A stretch of 64,000 nucleotides of DNA from Phytophthora sp. 'mugwort' (Eukaryota; Oomycota; Peronosporomycetes; Peronosporales; Peronosporaceae), in assembly GCA_033558025.1 (NCBI GenBank), contig JAUCEF010000009.1, forward strand, positions 62,001 to 126,000, written 5' to 3'. Under the pieces are notes generated by a model, which had not been told where the DNA came from, searched no databases, and saw only the letters and a program-made list of their open reading frames with translations. Below are positions 23,056-33,990 of this stretch, piece by piece. Made by a program: the position numbers and the translations under genes. Position 1 is the first letter of the stretch, and each line of letters begins with the position of its first letter.

Positions 23056-23905
23056 TCATGATTGTGGCGCATTGTGGATTAGCGGGTCATCGCGGGATGG
23101 CTCCAATGCTTGAGACTTTTGAGTCGGCACTTTGTCATCGACAGCCTCCGTAGCTTGGTGACCCAGTTTGTCGGTGCCCGCCTCCACTGCAGCACGTCAA
23201 GGGAGGCAAGCTATTCAACGTGAATGGACCACGTATTGAGCAGTGCCCGAGCGCAATGGGTCCCTCCATGCCGACTACTTGCACTTTGGCGAGAGCTATG
23301 GTACTACGAAGGAAGTGATGGTCCTAAAGGACGAGTTTACCCATTATGTGGAGCTCGTGGCGACTGAAAGTGCCGATAGCGCGACAGTGGTGGCCGCGAT
23401 TCTGGACTGGGCCAAGCGTTTTAGAAAGCCTCGTATGTGGGTCTCCGATAACGGCAGGCACTTTAAGAGCAACGTAATGCAGGAGATCGCTGACCGCTTT
23501 GGGGTCCTGCACACATTCGTGCCTGTGTACACCCGGTGGCTGAATGGGACGATCGAGCAGGTGAACCGCGACGTTTTACAAGTGATGCGAGTCATGTTGT
23601 TCGAGGCCCAGGTCTACACACGCAATTGGGTGTTGGCTACTACCCATCGTGCAGGCCAACCTCAATCACATCCCGATGGAGTCCCTGGGCAGAAGGCGCC
23701 GATCGAGCTGTTCACCGGACTACCCCCGATGTCACCATTGAGCACTGGGTTCCTGGAGGCCGACAGTCCCCCTCTCCGTGAGATTGCTCTGGAGACCGCA
23801 GCCTACCAGCAGGCCTTTACCCGTCTCGGCGAGAGTCTCCGAGACATGCATCGGGTCGCGGTCGATCGCCGCGAGGAGCAACGCCGTGCAGCAATGGAGA
23901 GCTGA
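23056..23905 (+). pseudogene. Integrase of the same element, core reading frame open
   Basis: The zinc-binding N-terminus (AHCGLAGHRG, about 23,065) has a stop and frame change before the core. The core itself is open from 23,243 to 23,905. Catalytic residues are in HADYLHFG (Asp codon 23,273), WVSDNGRHF (Asp 23,447) and NGTIEQVNRD (Glu 23,555), giving D-57-D-35-E, the standard retroviral/gypsy spacing. PIELFTGLPP follows near the end. The core looks capable of folding, but the element as a whole cannot make the polyprotein. Confidence 0.85.
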
Positions 23906-24356
23906 GGGCTCGGCGTGCAATTTTGAGGTAGGTGATTTTGTGCTCTGGCCACGGATTGACAAGCGTCTCCGCGGGGACAAGCTCGTCGTCCGTTGGGTCG
24001 GGCCGTTTCGGGTCATTGGGGCCTCTCGGCATTCCTTCCAGGTCAAGCCCCTGCTGACTGGGACCAAGTATGACGTCCATGGTTCTCGGCTGAAGTACTA
24101 CCATCATTCTGAGCTCGACGTCATCGAAGAGATCAGGCAGCATGTCGCCTTGCAAGGCCTCGTCCTCGAAGTCCGCGAGATGGTCAACCATCGCTACAAC
24201 TCGACCGCTCGTGAATGGGAGCTGTTCGTGGCCTGGCGTGGCCTGGAGGACATCGAGAGCTCATGGGAGCCGTTCCAGACGCTGCTTCATGATGTTCCTG
24301 CGCTGGTGGCTCCTATGTGCACGCCAACAATGTCGCAATTTGATGGAGCTCTCTAA
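23906..24356 (+). pseudogene. Integrase C-terminus and chromodomain
   Basis: After a frameshift near 23,890 the frame is open to the stop at 24,354. It encodes FEVGDFVLWPRIDKRL and LVVRWVGPFRVIGASRH (the SH3-like GPF/Y module of chromoviral integrases), then a chromodomain with REMVNHRYN and WELFVAWRGLEDIESSWEPF. Chromodomains direct new insertions to marked chromatin, which fits accumulation in this repeat-rich block. Confidence 0.8.
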
Positions 24357-24547
24357 GTCTCATCGGCCTTCTGGACCCCGAGATATCCGTGTGTCAAAGC
24401 TTCATAGTTAAACTATACCTGGTTGCAGTCAGCGGATGGGTTCAGTTGCACGTGAATGGGATGCACTTCAGCATTGGGACGGTTGCGCGAAGGTGAACAG
24501 TGAAGGTTACTTGAAGGTTATTTGGTCTGGACCACGTGGCGTCGGCT

Positions 24548-25060
24548 TGTGATGATATCCAGTCAGCCTCCGCCACTGTGGCTGTCTTTTGCATTTCGGC
24601 CAGGCCGCCACCGCCGCTGCCGTCGCGGGCGCGGCTGTGAGAGTGTTGGTGGGCCCTGGTGACCGTGAGTGCTGGTGAGCCGAATCTACCGTGGACAAGC
24701 TCGGGTGGTTGACTCTCGCGATGATGCACGCCTATGCGGCGTTCTAGTCACGTGCATCTCGGCGTGCACGAGGTTCTCGAGCAACAGCACGGTCGCTGTG
24801 GCGCAAGGGTGCTGGCGGCTTGAAGATTCGCGGCGTGGACGTCGCTGTATCTATCGGTCAGGAGTCGAAGGCTTGAAGATTCGCGGCGTGGACGTCGCTG
24901 TATCTACCGGTCAGGAGTCGAAGGCTTGAAGATTCGCGGCGTAGGCGCCGCTGCACCTGTTCAGGTGATGCCGAGCTGCGCCCACGGCGAACAGGTAGGG
25001 TCCTACGGCTGCGAGAGAACTAATGGATGAATGACACCTCGCAATTTGCATTAACGCGCG
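24548..25060 (+). repeat. 3' LTR, with internal 53-bp tandem duplication
   Basis: About 513 bp, starting TGTGATGAT and aligning along its length with 20,306-20,689. It is longer by about 129 bp because of an extra segment near 24,765-24,817 and two 53-bp tandem copies. Confidence 0.85.
24818..24945 (+). repeat. 53-bp tandem repeat inside the 3' LTR
   Basis: Copies start with GCTTGAAGATTCGCGGCG at 24,818 and 24,871, with a partial third at 24,924. Copies 1 and 2 differ at one base. The 5' LTR has a single version. Confidence 0.9.
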
Positions 25061-25297
25061 TAGATTGTTATACGCTCAGAATTCTGGGTGCGCACTTTAT
25101 TTATTTTTTGTGTGTTTTTGACATGTTCGCATGCTGCACGTCTAGCTGGTCCGGATGGGTTAGGTACTTGTGGAACTTCAGACTGAAAAATGGCGTGCAT
25201 CGAGTATATGATGTTGAGCTCCCTAGCTGTCCAGGAAGCTTGGAAAACTGTCCTTGTCGACGAGCAGGTGAACTGATCCAAAATATGTGGGCCGGCG

Positions 25298-25387
25298 ACG
25301 AGAGCTCGCTGCCCCTGTCGCTGATAGGGCACCTGGGTGCCCTATCACCTGGGTGCCCTATCAGCGAGAGGGGCAGCGAGCTCTCGT
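25298..25387. repeat. Long hairpin (36-bp arms) with internal direct repeat
   Basis: Left arm 25,298-25,333 and right arm 25,352-25,387 are inverted copies with one mismatch. The centre also contains CCTGGGTGCCCTATCA twice in tandem. The hairpin lies just right of the gypsy 3' LTR. Confidence 0.9.
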
Positions 25388-25448
25388 TTGCAAGAACGTA
25401 CTACGCGCCAAACGCGCGGTGCTTGAGTCTAAATAGTACCTGTTCACA

Positions 25449-26220
25449 TCAGGCAGAAGCTCCTGAAATCCAGGGTATGGCCCTATAATTTATAGGGCCA
25501 ATCAAGAGGGTCAATTGGTGACTTCCGCACCAGCGCACAGCGACAACGTGGCCACCGACCCTTTCGCAAGCACGTCGCATGCGAATTGCGAAGCCCTGTC
25601 TACAGCCGAGCATTTTAGCAACTCCACCACTAGTAATGCCAATGAGTTTGCGCAACAAGGCGTCCCCACCCACGTTGGAGAGAATGTCAAGCACGAGGTC
25701 GGCATAGTTCGACGCCGTGTGGCTGAGCGTGCATTGGTATGGCCAGCAGATCCATGTTTTCAAGATGCTACAGAGCTCGAAAATGACTCGAACGTCGAGA
25801 TAGCCGATGGAGCGATGCGTCGCACCGTCGGTCAGAATTGAGAAGGCCCACACCTCAGTAAGCACTCGCTACAATGCAGATAGGTTGATAGGGACGATAT
25901 ATCGAATGTAGCGGCCGATCGTTTCCTCACTTGGCCGTCCCCAGCTTCATGGTATACCGATAGCTTCGCCAAATATCACAAACAGGCGCCGAATTGCGCG
26001 AAAGCTGGGCGACGTGTTGATGCAGTGAATCATCGTCTCGAATTGAAGCTTGTCCTGGATTGTAAGAACGAAGTCGCCGTCTTCGAGCTCTACAAAGTCG
26101 TCGGACAGGCGAGGCGAACGGAGCCGACAGCATCATCTCGGCGCACAAAGTCACTATCCGAACTGGTGACGACGACATCGAGATCCACCTTCATGGCCGC
26201 CAAATAACCACCGGGTATGA
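25449..26220 (-). pseudogene. hAT-like transposase fragment
   Basis: Minus-strand frames read from 26,220 to 25,449. The upstream part has a degraded stretch with SDFVRRDDAVGSVRLACP. The downstream frame (25,449-25,865) gives WAFSILTDGATHRSIGYLDV, KLIGITSGGVAKMLG and VRWCGSHQLTL. These fit the hAT-like order: first catalytic Asp in a DxATH context, a GITSDGAxNM block (here the Asp reads Gly), and the C-H helix block. The lost Asp and frame changes indicate an inactive copy. The oomycete family identity is from recognition and was not searched. Confidence 0.6.
25478..25500. repeat. Short perfect palindrome
   Basis: TGGCCCTATA and TATAGGGCCA are separated by three bases at the 3' end of the hAT-like fragment. 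It could be a mutated terminal repeat junction. Confidence 0.7.
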
Positions 26221-26380
26221 ACTATGCACTTTCGTAGCGTGGCTCCAAAGTATTTTTTACACATGCGACGCTTTAAGCATTTGTAACGGTGCACAAAAGC
26301 TATTTTGGCGCGAGGAAACTGCTGCGCGATCCATGTTGCAACCAATCTTGACCCTGTTGAAGCTCCTTTCTGGTGGGCAG

Positions 26381-26446
26381 AAACCGTTGTACATATTCCT
26401 GGGTTTTCAGCTTGAAAACCCAGGAATAGGAATAGGTACAACGGTT
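26381..26446. repeat. Inverted repeat (29-bp arms)
   Basis: The left arm begins AAACCGTTGTAC and includes CCTGGGTTTTCA. The right arm is its inverse with a 6-base GGAATA duplication. The spacer is only three bases. Confidence 0.85.
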
Positions 26447-27820
26447 TTTCTTTTGACACCATACCTACTTTTGAGAGTACTGCCTATAAAGACAATGCTT
26501 CAAGGGCGCAGTCAGCATTCTTTCTTAAGTATCAGGCAGGGTACTACCTGACTTCGTCGCTAATTGGTTTAGACTTATTTTTGAGTGTACAACAAGCTGA
26601 ACTATTATATGCGATGATCGAATAAATTAGCAGTACAGTTTCAACTCAATAATTTACCCCGGAAGGTACAGTCGGAAGTAGCTCGTGAGCCCCATAAACG
26701 CACGCAAGGTGTGCAAAAGCGTGTGTCTTCGCGATGTTTATCACGCCCTACATTTTCTCCCGACTCGGCAGAATATTTCTAGACCTCCTAATCAAAGCTG
26801 CCCACTGTGCAGGGTAGGACCTATTTGCTTAAATAGGATGGGACTTCCATAATCGGTATGCGTTTAGTCGAGTATCTTATGTACACAACACGATCCCGGA
26901 TATTTACCTTATGCCACTATAGCTAGCACAAATAACATGATTCTTTGTTGGTCTGTCTACTTTTGATTAAATGACCTGATTTTAGTTTTCAAGCGTAGAA
27001 TCTGACTAATAAAAAGTTAATGCCCAGTGGATGTCGGTGTAGTCGCTTCCCAACGTCGCCGTTCTGTCTCGAGTCGCACCTGTCGCGTCCGAGTACGGGA
27101 AGTAGCGCAATCAGCGATTTTCAGTTGGGAGATGACATTCTGCGGAATAACAAGGGAGGTCTTAGTGAAAAGCCGAGAGTATTCGTGCGATTCGTGCACG
27201 CGCACTCAGGGGATGAGTAATTAATCAATTGGACGGAATTTTTCAGCTGCCAGGTATCCGATCATTTGCACTGCTCTCGCTCATAGGACCAGTACCTCAA
27301 CATGTCACACTGCTGTGCTCCTTAGTTGCATATATTTCAACGTAGTGGTCAAATTCTAATTTGGAGGTCTATTATGTGCTTCAGGAACGCGATATGGCTT
27401 CGGCTTCTTCATTTCAACCGGAACCCAGCCGCTCGGAACAGTTTCAGTACTCGCCAAGTAACTGGCGAAGTCATCACTAAATACCACACTGCCGCCTAGG
27501 TAGACCAAATACGTTCTCCACTTGCAATCAACGAGGAAAATCTCGACGGATGCTCAAACGCAGGACCGCGTTGCACAATCCAAAAGGGATTACTAACCAT
27601 TCGCATTGGCCGATCTTGCTGGCGAACGCCGTCTTCTCGATAGAGCTGAGAACGTTTTGCGCTAAACTGTCGTAAACTGAACTGAAACTGAAACGTTGTC
27701 AGTTTCAGTCTGCGCAAGCCTAACTGCTCTAAACTGCCTCTAAACTATTTCAATAGTTTATGCCATATATTACAAAAAATGAGCGATGCGCGATGCTGAG
27801 AGCATTCGGGCCCGTTTTAT
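26447..27820. other. AT-richer stretch with no recognisable gene
   Basis: Only short shadow frames are present. Near 27,683-27,710 CTGAAACTGA and TCAGTTTCAG form a small hairpin amid repeated AAACTG words. I see nothing else. Confidence 0.6.
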
Positions 27821-28300
27821 TTGTCCAACGAACCCTCTTTGCTATGTTGGGATCGCTTCGCAAATTCAACACTTAAAATGACCCAAGCATCTTCAGGTGG
27901 CGCCCCAACGTTCTCGCCACCCAAAAACCCATTAGCGTGCTTCAAGATGGAGGTTATGCGAGGAATTGAAGCTGCCTCTGCGATGACACATCTTCGCAAC
28001 CAGATCAGGAACAAGGCCAGTAACAACAATTCACGCCCCAACAAGTGGGGCAATACGCTGTCTGGGCTTCATCGACCCAACAAGGGGCCCCGAACGACTT
28101 GCCGCCCTAGCACCAAGAGCGATTCCAGAGCCCGCGTTCGATGAGCAGCAGCCTATGCTCCAAGGGCAATTTCAGATCCCCGAGCTCGCTCGACAGCACC
28201 CGGCCCCGCATTTGCTCGATAGCAGATCCTATGCCAGGCTGAAGCGCAGCTTCAGAGCTTTGGTTTCTCTCAGCACGAACACCGTCAGCAGAGCGCCGCA
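27821..28300 (+). other. Unassigned stretch leading into the hAT element
   Basis: Reading frames here are rich in Gln, Ser and Pro and change frame twice before reaching the hAT transposase at about 28,500. They may be its N-terminal leader or an unrelated broken exon. No domain is visible. Confidence 0.4.
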
Positions 28301-31060
28301 TTGGTTCAACTACCTCGGTCCCCTGAATGTCGAATGGGGTCTGCACAAGGCCAATTTACGATTCTGCTACTGGTATCGTACAGCAGTGCAATGCTCACGC
28401 ACATCCGCCATGTAACTGAGTACGATACTCACTCGCAACGACAACTTGACAGTAGTGGTTTCGAGGAATCGGAACGCAAGTTGACGCGTGAGACGCCTCC
28501 GACGCTTCCGAACATTTTCAGAATGAAGAAGCAGCATCGGCGAGATGTATGGAACTTCGTAAGGCTAGTTACCAAGGAATGTTTCTCTGACATACCGCTT
28601 AATCAACGCACCTCGGACCACGTTGACAGTGCGTATTCCAAATTATGTGGCATTATTGTTCCATTCAACAAAGGAAATTCAGCTCGGATGAAGAAGCACA
28701 TGGTAGGGGAGCATTCTAAGGAGCTCGAGGCGTTCAATAAGACGCGATCGGCTGCAAAAAGAAACTCAAGTGGAGTAAGTTTGTCCACTGGCTATGCGTG
28801 CAAGACAACGGCTTCCTCTGAATCGCCCGTTGCAACTGAAATCACTCCGGAGCAACAAAGAATATGCTGACATTTTACTGGCCGTGTGAATCGCGACAAG
28901 CCTTCGACTGTTCTGCACTGTGGAGGACGCCGGGTTCGTCGCCTATGTAAGGTTCGTAACAGAGATATTGTGTGGTGAAGGTTATGATTCCCAGCCGCTT
29001 TAGGCTACGTGATGATATTGCACAAGTTGCAATCCGATTTCGAGCGTCTTTACAAGATTTAATTAAGCGAGAATGCCGCTACTTCTGCGTGACGGCCGAC
29101 ATTTGGACTGGCAGGAACACGGACAGTTACATGGCTTTGACATTACATTATGTGACCCCCGATTTTCGCTTTCGCAACTGGACACTGGAGGTTGAGGCAT
29201 TCCCAGGGCGTCATACAGGCGACGCTATTGCCACCGCGCTATTAAACTGTTTCGACCGGTGGGGTCTAGACCGGCAATTCTGCGTGAAGCTGATCAGGGA
29301 TGGTGCTTCAAATGGTGTGGTTGTAGGCGAGCGCCTCGGTCTAGAGCATATGTCGTGCGTTGCTCACTCCCTTCATCTCGTGCTTAGTGGAGTGTTGATG
29401 AAGCAAAGACCAACTAGAAGCAAATCGGTTCGTAGAGCTGCAACCATGTTGGGAGAAGCTAATCATCGAAATCTCAGTCCTCTACCGTTGATGTATACCA
29501 GCAGCTCGACGGAACATATGAGACTCATGGGGTTCGATGATCTACTAGTACATGATAATGATGGTCAGAACGTAGCAGCTGGTCTAGCAGAGGCGACAGA
29601 CACGACTGGTGCTGAAGATTAACAAGTGGGGTGGTTGAAATTCTCCCGAAGCTTACAGTTGTGGATGGAAAAGATTTAGATGTTGTCAATTACGGTTCGC
29701 TCGACCCGGAGAGTGCTGTTGAAGCTGATTTGTGGCTCCAAGAGCGGGCATGGGATGAACTGGCAGCATTTCTCCAAACCTGGATGGGCTTGGAAGAAAT
29801 ATTAGCCGCTTTGGGCAGTGTGCGTAAGATTGTTCAAAAGTTTCGCGACATTGCTGCCTAGGTGCACAAATCCGCGAAAGCGAAGAATGGCTTTATACCA
29901 CTCAAAGAGGTCGCCAAGTGGCCCGACCACTAAGCGTGGGTATTGATTGCCCGACAAGGTGGAATAGTGCACATGATATGGTGGCTCAGATGCTTGAACT
30001 CAAAGAGCCCTTGTTGCTTTTTCCTACATACATGAAGAGCCGCAAGGGCTGATTGAATTTAAGGACGTGAAGCTCATCTCGCCGGAATCATCGGACTGGT
30101 TTGCGATTAAGTGTCTTGTTGCTCTTTTGGATCCTTTTGCTGCAGTAACAGAGGAGCTAAGTAGAGGATACCCAACCCTTGCTGTTACCCTTCCATTCAT
30201 GCGCTACATTAAAGGGTGACTCAAGAGAAGTAATATCTTTGATGAAGCTAAAGCACAAGAAGGACAACACAGCTGTGTGGATGGCACCATGCATCTTGGA
30301 TGGCACCATGCATCTGCACTATCGAATTTGTTCGATAAGCGGTTTGAACGGTTGCCACCTGACGTATTGTGGATCTCATTACTAGACCCGCACTTGATAA
30401 GAATGGATGCGCTGGATGAAAACGAGAAGTGTTTAGTCAAAGCGCATTTACTTAAAGCTGCCGTCGTTATGGCGACACAACTTTACCCAGCACCATTCGT
30501 CTCTGATTTGTGCCCGTCAAGCTCTCCAATTGTAGAACGATCAGGTCAAGCGAGTTCAGTTTACGGGAAGGTGATTTCGGCAAACGCGCAGCTACAGGAG
30601 GGCATCAACATGTGGATCCTGATGCTCACGCGCTCCGTTTGAAGTTGAAGTGCCAAGCGGAGCTAGATGAATATTATGCATGAGCCACACTTATATACGA
30701 CGTCGCACTTAATGACGCAGACGAAGACGACGAACCGTCTTCGTTGTTTTAAGATGGGTCGTCGTCTTCGTCTGTGTCATTAAATGCGACGTCGTATATA
30801 AGTGCGGCTCCTGCAAAATATTCGATTTTTCGTAACTTACGAAGACGACGACCCGTCTAGATCGATTCATTCCCTATTTTCGCGCAAATTGCTAGAAGCA
30901 ACTTCGGTACCGTCAGAGCGGGCCTTTTCTACTGCTGGAAACATTGTGGTGGCGAAACGCAGCGCTCTAGACCCAATAATATGCGCGATTCGATTTTCAT
31001 TCACGAGAATTATTCGGAATACGACGAAACTAACATCTAAGGTTAATACAAATGGTTTGC
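28301..31060 (+). mobile_element. hAT-family DNA transposon remnant (transposase pseudogene)
   Basis: The plus strand encodes most of a hAT transposase in about seven broken pieces. 28,500-28,750 holds a BED-like N-terminus with C and H residues (YSKLCGIIVPF, MKKHMVGEH). 28,972-29,622 gives VTADIWTGRNTDSYMALTLH (first catalytic Asp), RDGASNGVV (second Asp region) and CVAHSLHLVLSG. 29,631-29,861 ends VRKIVQKFRDIAA, and 30,050-30,200 gives KCLVALLDPFAAVTEELS. 30,880-31,000 ends with EATSVPSERAFSTAGNIVV, the hAT C-terminal dimerisation block. Stops and frameshifts lie between pieces. A large hairpin sits inside the acidic linker at 30,683-30,809. I could not define terminal inverted repeats. Confidence 0.8.
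30683..30809. repeat. 51-bp-arm inverted repeat inside the hAT pseudogene
   Basis: Arms 30,683-30,733 and 30,759-30,809 match as inverse complements at 48 of 51 positions, around a 25-base loop. All three differences are transitions. A partial third copy of the GACGAAGACGACGA word follows at about 30,840. Confidence 0.95.
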
Positions 31061-31099
31061 TTACTACTTTGCTCCAAACGGCAACTTCTCAACTCTAAG

Positions 31100-31840
31100 C
31101 TCGTTTTGACGGCGCTGTTATGGTTGATGAATCCAGTACCAGCGACCCACGGAACACACCCGAAAAAACGACTCTGGCGCCTACACCTGCGCTGCAGACG
31201 ACCTCCATTCCCCGTTGTTGCGGGATGCCCACCACGCTACCGCTGCCAATAACATTTCTGAGTATGACACTAAGCCGCTCATCCAGGCGTCCGCGTTGAC
31301 TTCCCGGTATACGACTGCCTCGTCGTCTGTGTTCTTCGTCTCGTCCCGATGCAGCATTGTCCAAAGAAACTCGGTTATACACATAGCAAACATTATCTGA
31401 TTTAGGGTTAATGTAAAACTTCTGGAAACAGATACGTGAGTCTTAACTGGTTTGCGCGGGGCCATAATAGTTTTGCGAAAGTTAAGAAGAGTTTGGAGCA
31501 CTGCGGGAAACGTGTCCCGACAGTTGCCAGTTTGGCAAAAGGTTATCAGGCCTACTTATCGACGCTAACCCTGTCTATAGGAGCATTCCATATTCCGGGC
31601 GCGATGTCCATGAGAAAAGCTTGTCATTGCCCAAAACGTCTAGATGCCGTCGATTGAGGGTATCGGGTAACAACCTTTCATGTTAAGAGCGAGGTCGACG
31701 GCGACAATACTTTTAGTCAGCAGAGATATACTCGAATCGGATTGGTCCGATCTCTTTTGTTTCTATTTTTATTAATGAGATCGTCGTGCACCTAACCGAG
31801 GCTCACCAGGGAATATAGATAAAAAAAGACGGTCGAGCAA
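31100..31840. other. Gap between hAT and Harbinger remnants; one small unassigned ORF
   Basis: The only frame worth noting is on the minus strand, 31,181-31,465 (94 codons, ATG start, beginning MAPRKPVKTHVSV). It has no domain I recognise, and the opposite strand is also partly open. It could be chance. Confidence 0.3.
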
Positions 31841-31841
31841 A

Positions 31842-32985
31842 ATGCAGCGAAAATCAAGATGGCCCATGGAGATCGTTGTTCCCGCTGTAGCCGCTGCTAA
31901 TGTAGCCATTTTCAGGGCCGGCGACGGCCGTTTCAACCCCAGACCGACCTTGCATTGCTACGCGCTGCGGACGGATGCATGGAAGGCGGCGTTGCGAGGC
32001 CCCTCGTGCAACGAGGGGTGGTTCCAGACAAACATGCGCTGCTCGGGCATGATATCCGACGCGATTGTGACCCGCATTGAACAGAGTTGGGCACATCTGT
32101 TTGTTTATTCCTTTCCAATTGCGCCCTTCGGCGTCCGCTACAGAGTCGCTGTAAAGTATCATCCCTCACACATGGATGCTCTGCATACACCGCTGCGCAG
32201 AAACAAGGTGCTGGAAAGTCAGGCTTTGACGTACATCAGAGAAGTGATGATCGTATTGAACGCCTTCAGAAGCGCTATCATCCATTTGCCAATAACACCA
32301 GCACATTGACGTGAAGTTGAGTGCGGCTTCGAGCAGATGTGAGGTTTCCCGGCAGTCGTCTGTGCTCTGGGCGGCACGCTTATTCGCATTCAGCCCTCGC
32401 TGACTTCGATGGATTCTATCACCGAAACGCAATTCCTGCTTTCAATATGCAGGCGATTGTGGATCACTAACGACGGATTATGTCATACTCGATACGCAAT
32501 GGTGCGCAAAATGACCAGTCACTATTGAGCCGATCCATCTTTGGGCAGCCGATTTCCTCGTGTCTTCCGCAGAACAGTAGTGCCTTAGCGACACCGGCTA
32601 TTGTCTCTCATCACGTGTTCTGACACCGTATGGATTCGGATTCATATGAACGCTAGAGACGCAAGTACAAATACTTTCAGAGATGCATGCGCATCACAGT
32701 GGAGAAAGCATTCGGGCATATCAGAGTTATATATTTCGCATTTACGGGCAGCCGCTTCAGCAGATGCCAGAATACATGGCTGTCGTTATTGTCGCGACGA
32801 ACGTATTGCACAGCGGGTTGGCTGGCTTAAAGCATACAGCGAGCAAGAAAAAAGAGAGCATTGACAAGGGAGGCGCGGCGCGGTCATGAAAGGCGATTCC
32901 ATTCATGAATACGATGATGAATCACACGCTCTTTTACTTCGGGACAAGTTACGATATAGACTGTACCGCCTTCACTAAGCCACAT
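31842..32985 (+). pseudogene. PIF/Harbinger-type transposase (DDE_Tnp_4-like) pseudogene
   Basis: From ATG at 31,842 the frame gives WFQTNMRCSGMISDAIVTR and a helix-rich N-terminal part up to 32,309. After the stop come GFPAVVCALGGTLIRIQP (the position of GAIDGTxxxI, with the catalytic Asp lost), TQFLLSICRRLWIT in a shifted frame, and a run to 32,889 with YIFRIYGQPLQQMPEYMAVV and TNVLHSGLAGL, matching the last block before the C-terminus. A tail EYDDESHALLLRDKLRYRLY ends near 32,980. The order fits HARBI1-like nucleases. Stops, frameshifts and the Asp loss make it inactive. Confidence 0.7.
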
Positions 32986-33990
32986 CAAGCTAGTAGATGC
33001 ATCACTTACCAGATACTTGACTCTTCTAAAACGCCAAGAGCAGATTGATCGACTACTTGTCGAAGCTGATCCAACGAGGTCATAATGTTCACTTGTATTT
33101 TCTTTACACTGACACGTTGCTCCATCACCCCGTTGGAGTCTTGTATCTCCGCTACGCCGATGCCAACGAATTACCAAACCCAACAAGAGCGCCAGGCAGA
33201 ACCAGCTTCTGCCGCTTCCGGAACCCATGGTGATATCTTGAGCGATCGCTTCGTCGAGCATATTGCGCATGCCAGCGTTTCTGTCAGAGTCTTCGCTATC
33301 GGAGCTGCTACCAACAGCACTGAATCTCAGTCCACTTCGTCCCAGTTGACGTTGCCATACGCTTTGAAGATATGGTGGATATTTGAGTCAGGAGCCGCCT
33401 GCTTCCCTTCTTCCCTGCGTAGCGACGAATCCATCTCTTGTCTCGATAGCCCTTCCCTGTGCTGGCTGGCACACAGCGGCACCTCCTCGACCTGACTGGC
33501 CCGTAGCGTTCTCTCCTTGTGTTACTGACCGACTGTATCTCCTTTTGCTGCTCGGGCGGAGGCGGCACCGCTACCGAGTTGCGTGATGGAGACGGCTCTA
33601 GTTGTCCGGAGTCCTGGTTGCGCAGACCTTTCCTGTCACCGAAGTAATTGACAAGCAGAGACCAGTAGGAAGCGTACATGATTGCCTTCGCTTCGTTTCC
33701 GGTAGCCACCTCGTCCGCGCGGATCTCCGCAAACTGCGCCTTCAAGGACTGATACTTGTTTTTTATTTGGCTGCCTGAGGCTTTAAGGTGGTGTTTCTTG
33801 TTGATCTTGCGACGGACCTTTTTTTCCCACGGCTGTGCCAGCTGGGCTCGAGCGTTGTTCTTGCGAAAACCAGCCCCATACGTTCGCAGATCTTGTGGAA
33901 ATCACCACGTTGAAGCGACCGATTACCTGCCAGACTGTCTATGCCCACGATTTTGGCAAACGTTCTGCTGTGATGCACGTCCTGGTGCAT
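32900..33990 (-). pseudogene. Myb/SANT-like partner protein of the Harbinger element (putative), broken
   Basis: Convergent to the transposase, the minus strand holds frames 33,763-33,990, 33,308-33,745 and 32,884-33,270 that read as one decayed protein. The best part has KAQFAEIRADEVATGNEAKA and YWSLLVNYFGDRKGL, the W-x-x-L-x-x-Y-F-G pattern found after Myb/SANT-like domains in Harbinger companion proteins, then a Pro/Gln/Ser-rich region (VAVPPPPEQQKEIQ). PIF/Harbinger elements typically carry a transposase gene and a separate Myb-like gene, which supports the pairing. The domain call is by resemblance only. Confidence 0.5.

Larger units (their letters stand above)
20306..25060 (+). mobile_element. 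Ty3/gypsy chromovirus-like LTR retrotransposon with both LTRs, inactivated
   Basis: Two direct repeats that start with TGTGATGAT bound an internal region coding on the plus strand for gag, aspartic protease, RT, integrase and a chromodomain. This is a nearly full-length element of about 4.75 kb. It carries stop codons in gag, protease and RT, several frameshifts, and a deletion that removes the RNase H domain between about 23,045 and 23,055. The integrase core is the best preserved part. Exact LTR ends are approximate (plus or minus about 10 bp) and I did not find a clean target duplication. Confidence 0.85.

Noticed and set aside
25027..25488. 153-codon plus-strand frame starting in the LTR
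   Set aside because: It crosses the LTR end and the 90-bp hairpin, has no family resemblance and lacks a promoter context.
31436..31657. 73-codon plus-strand frame
   Set aside because: It overlaps the equally weak minus-strand frame and has no recognisable motif.
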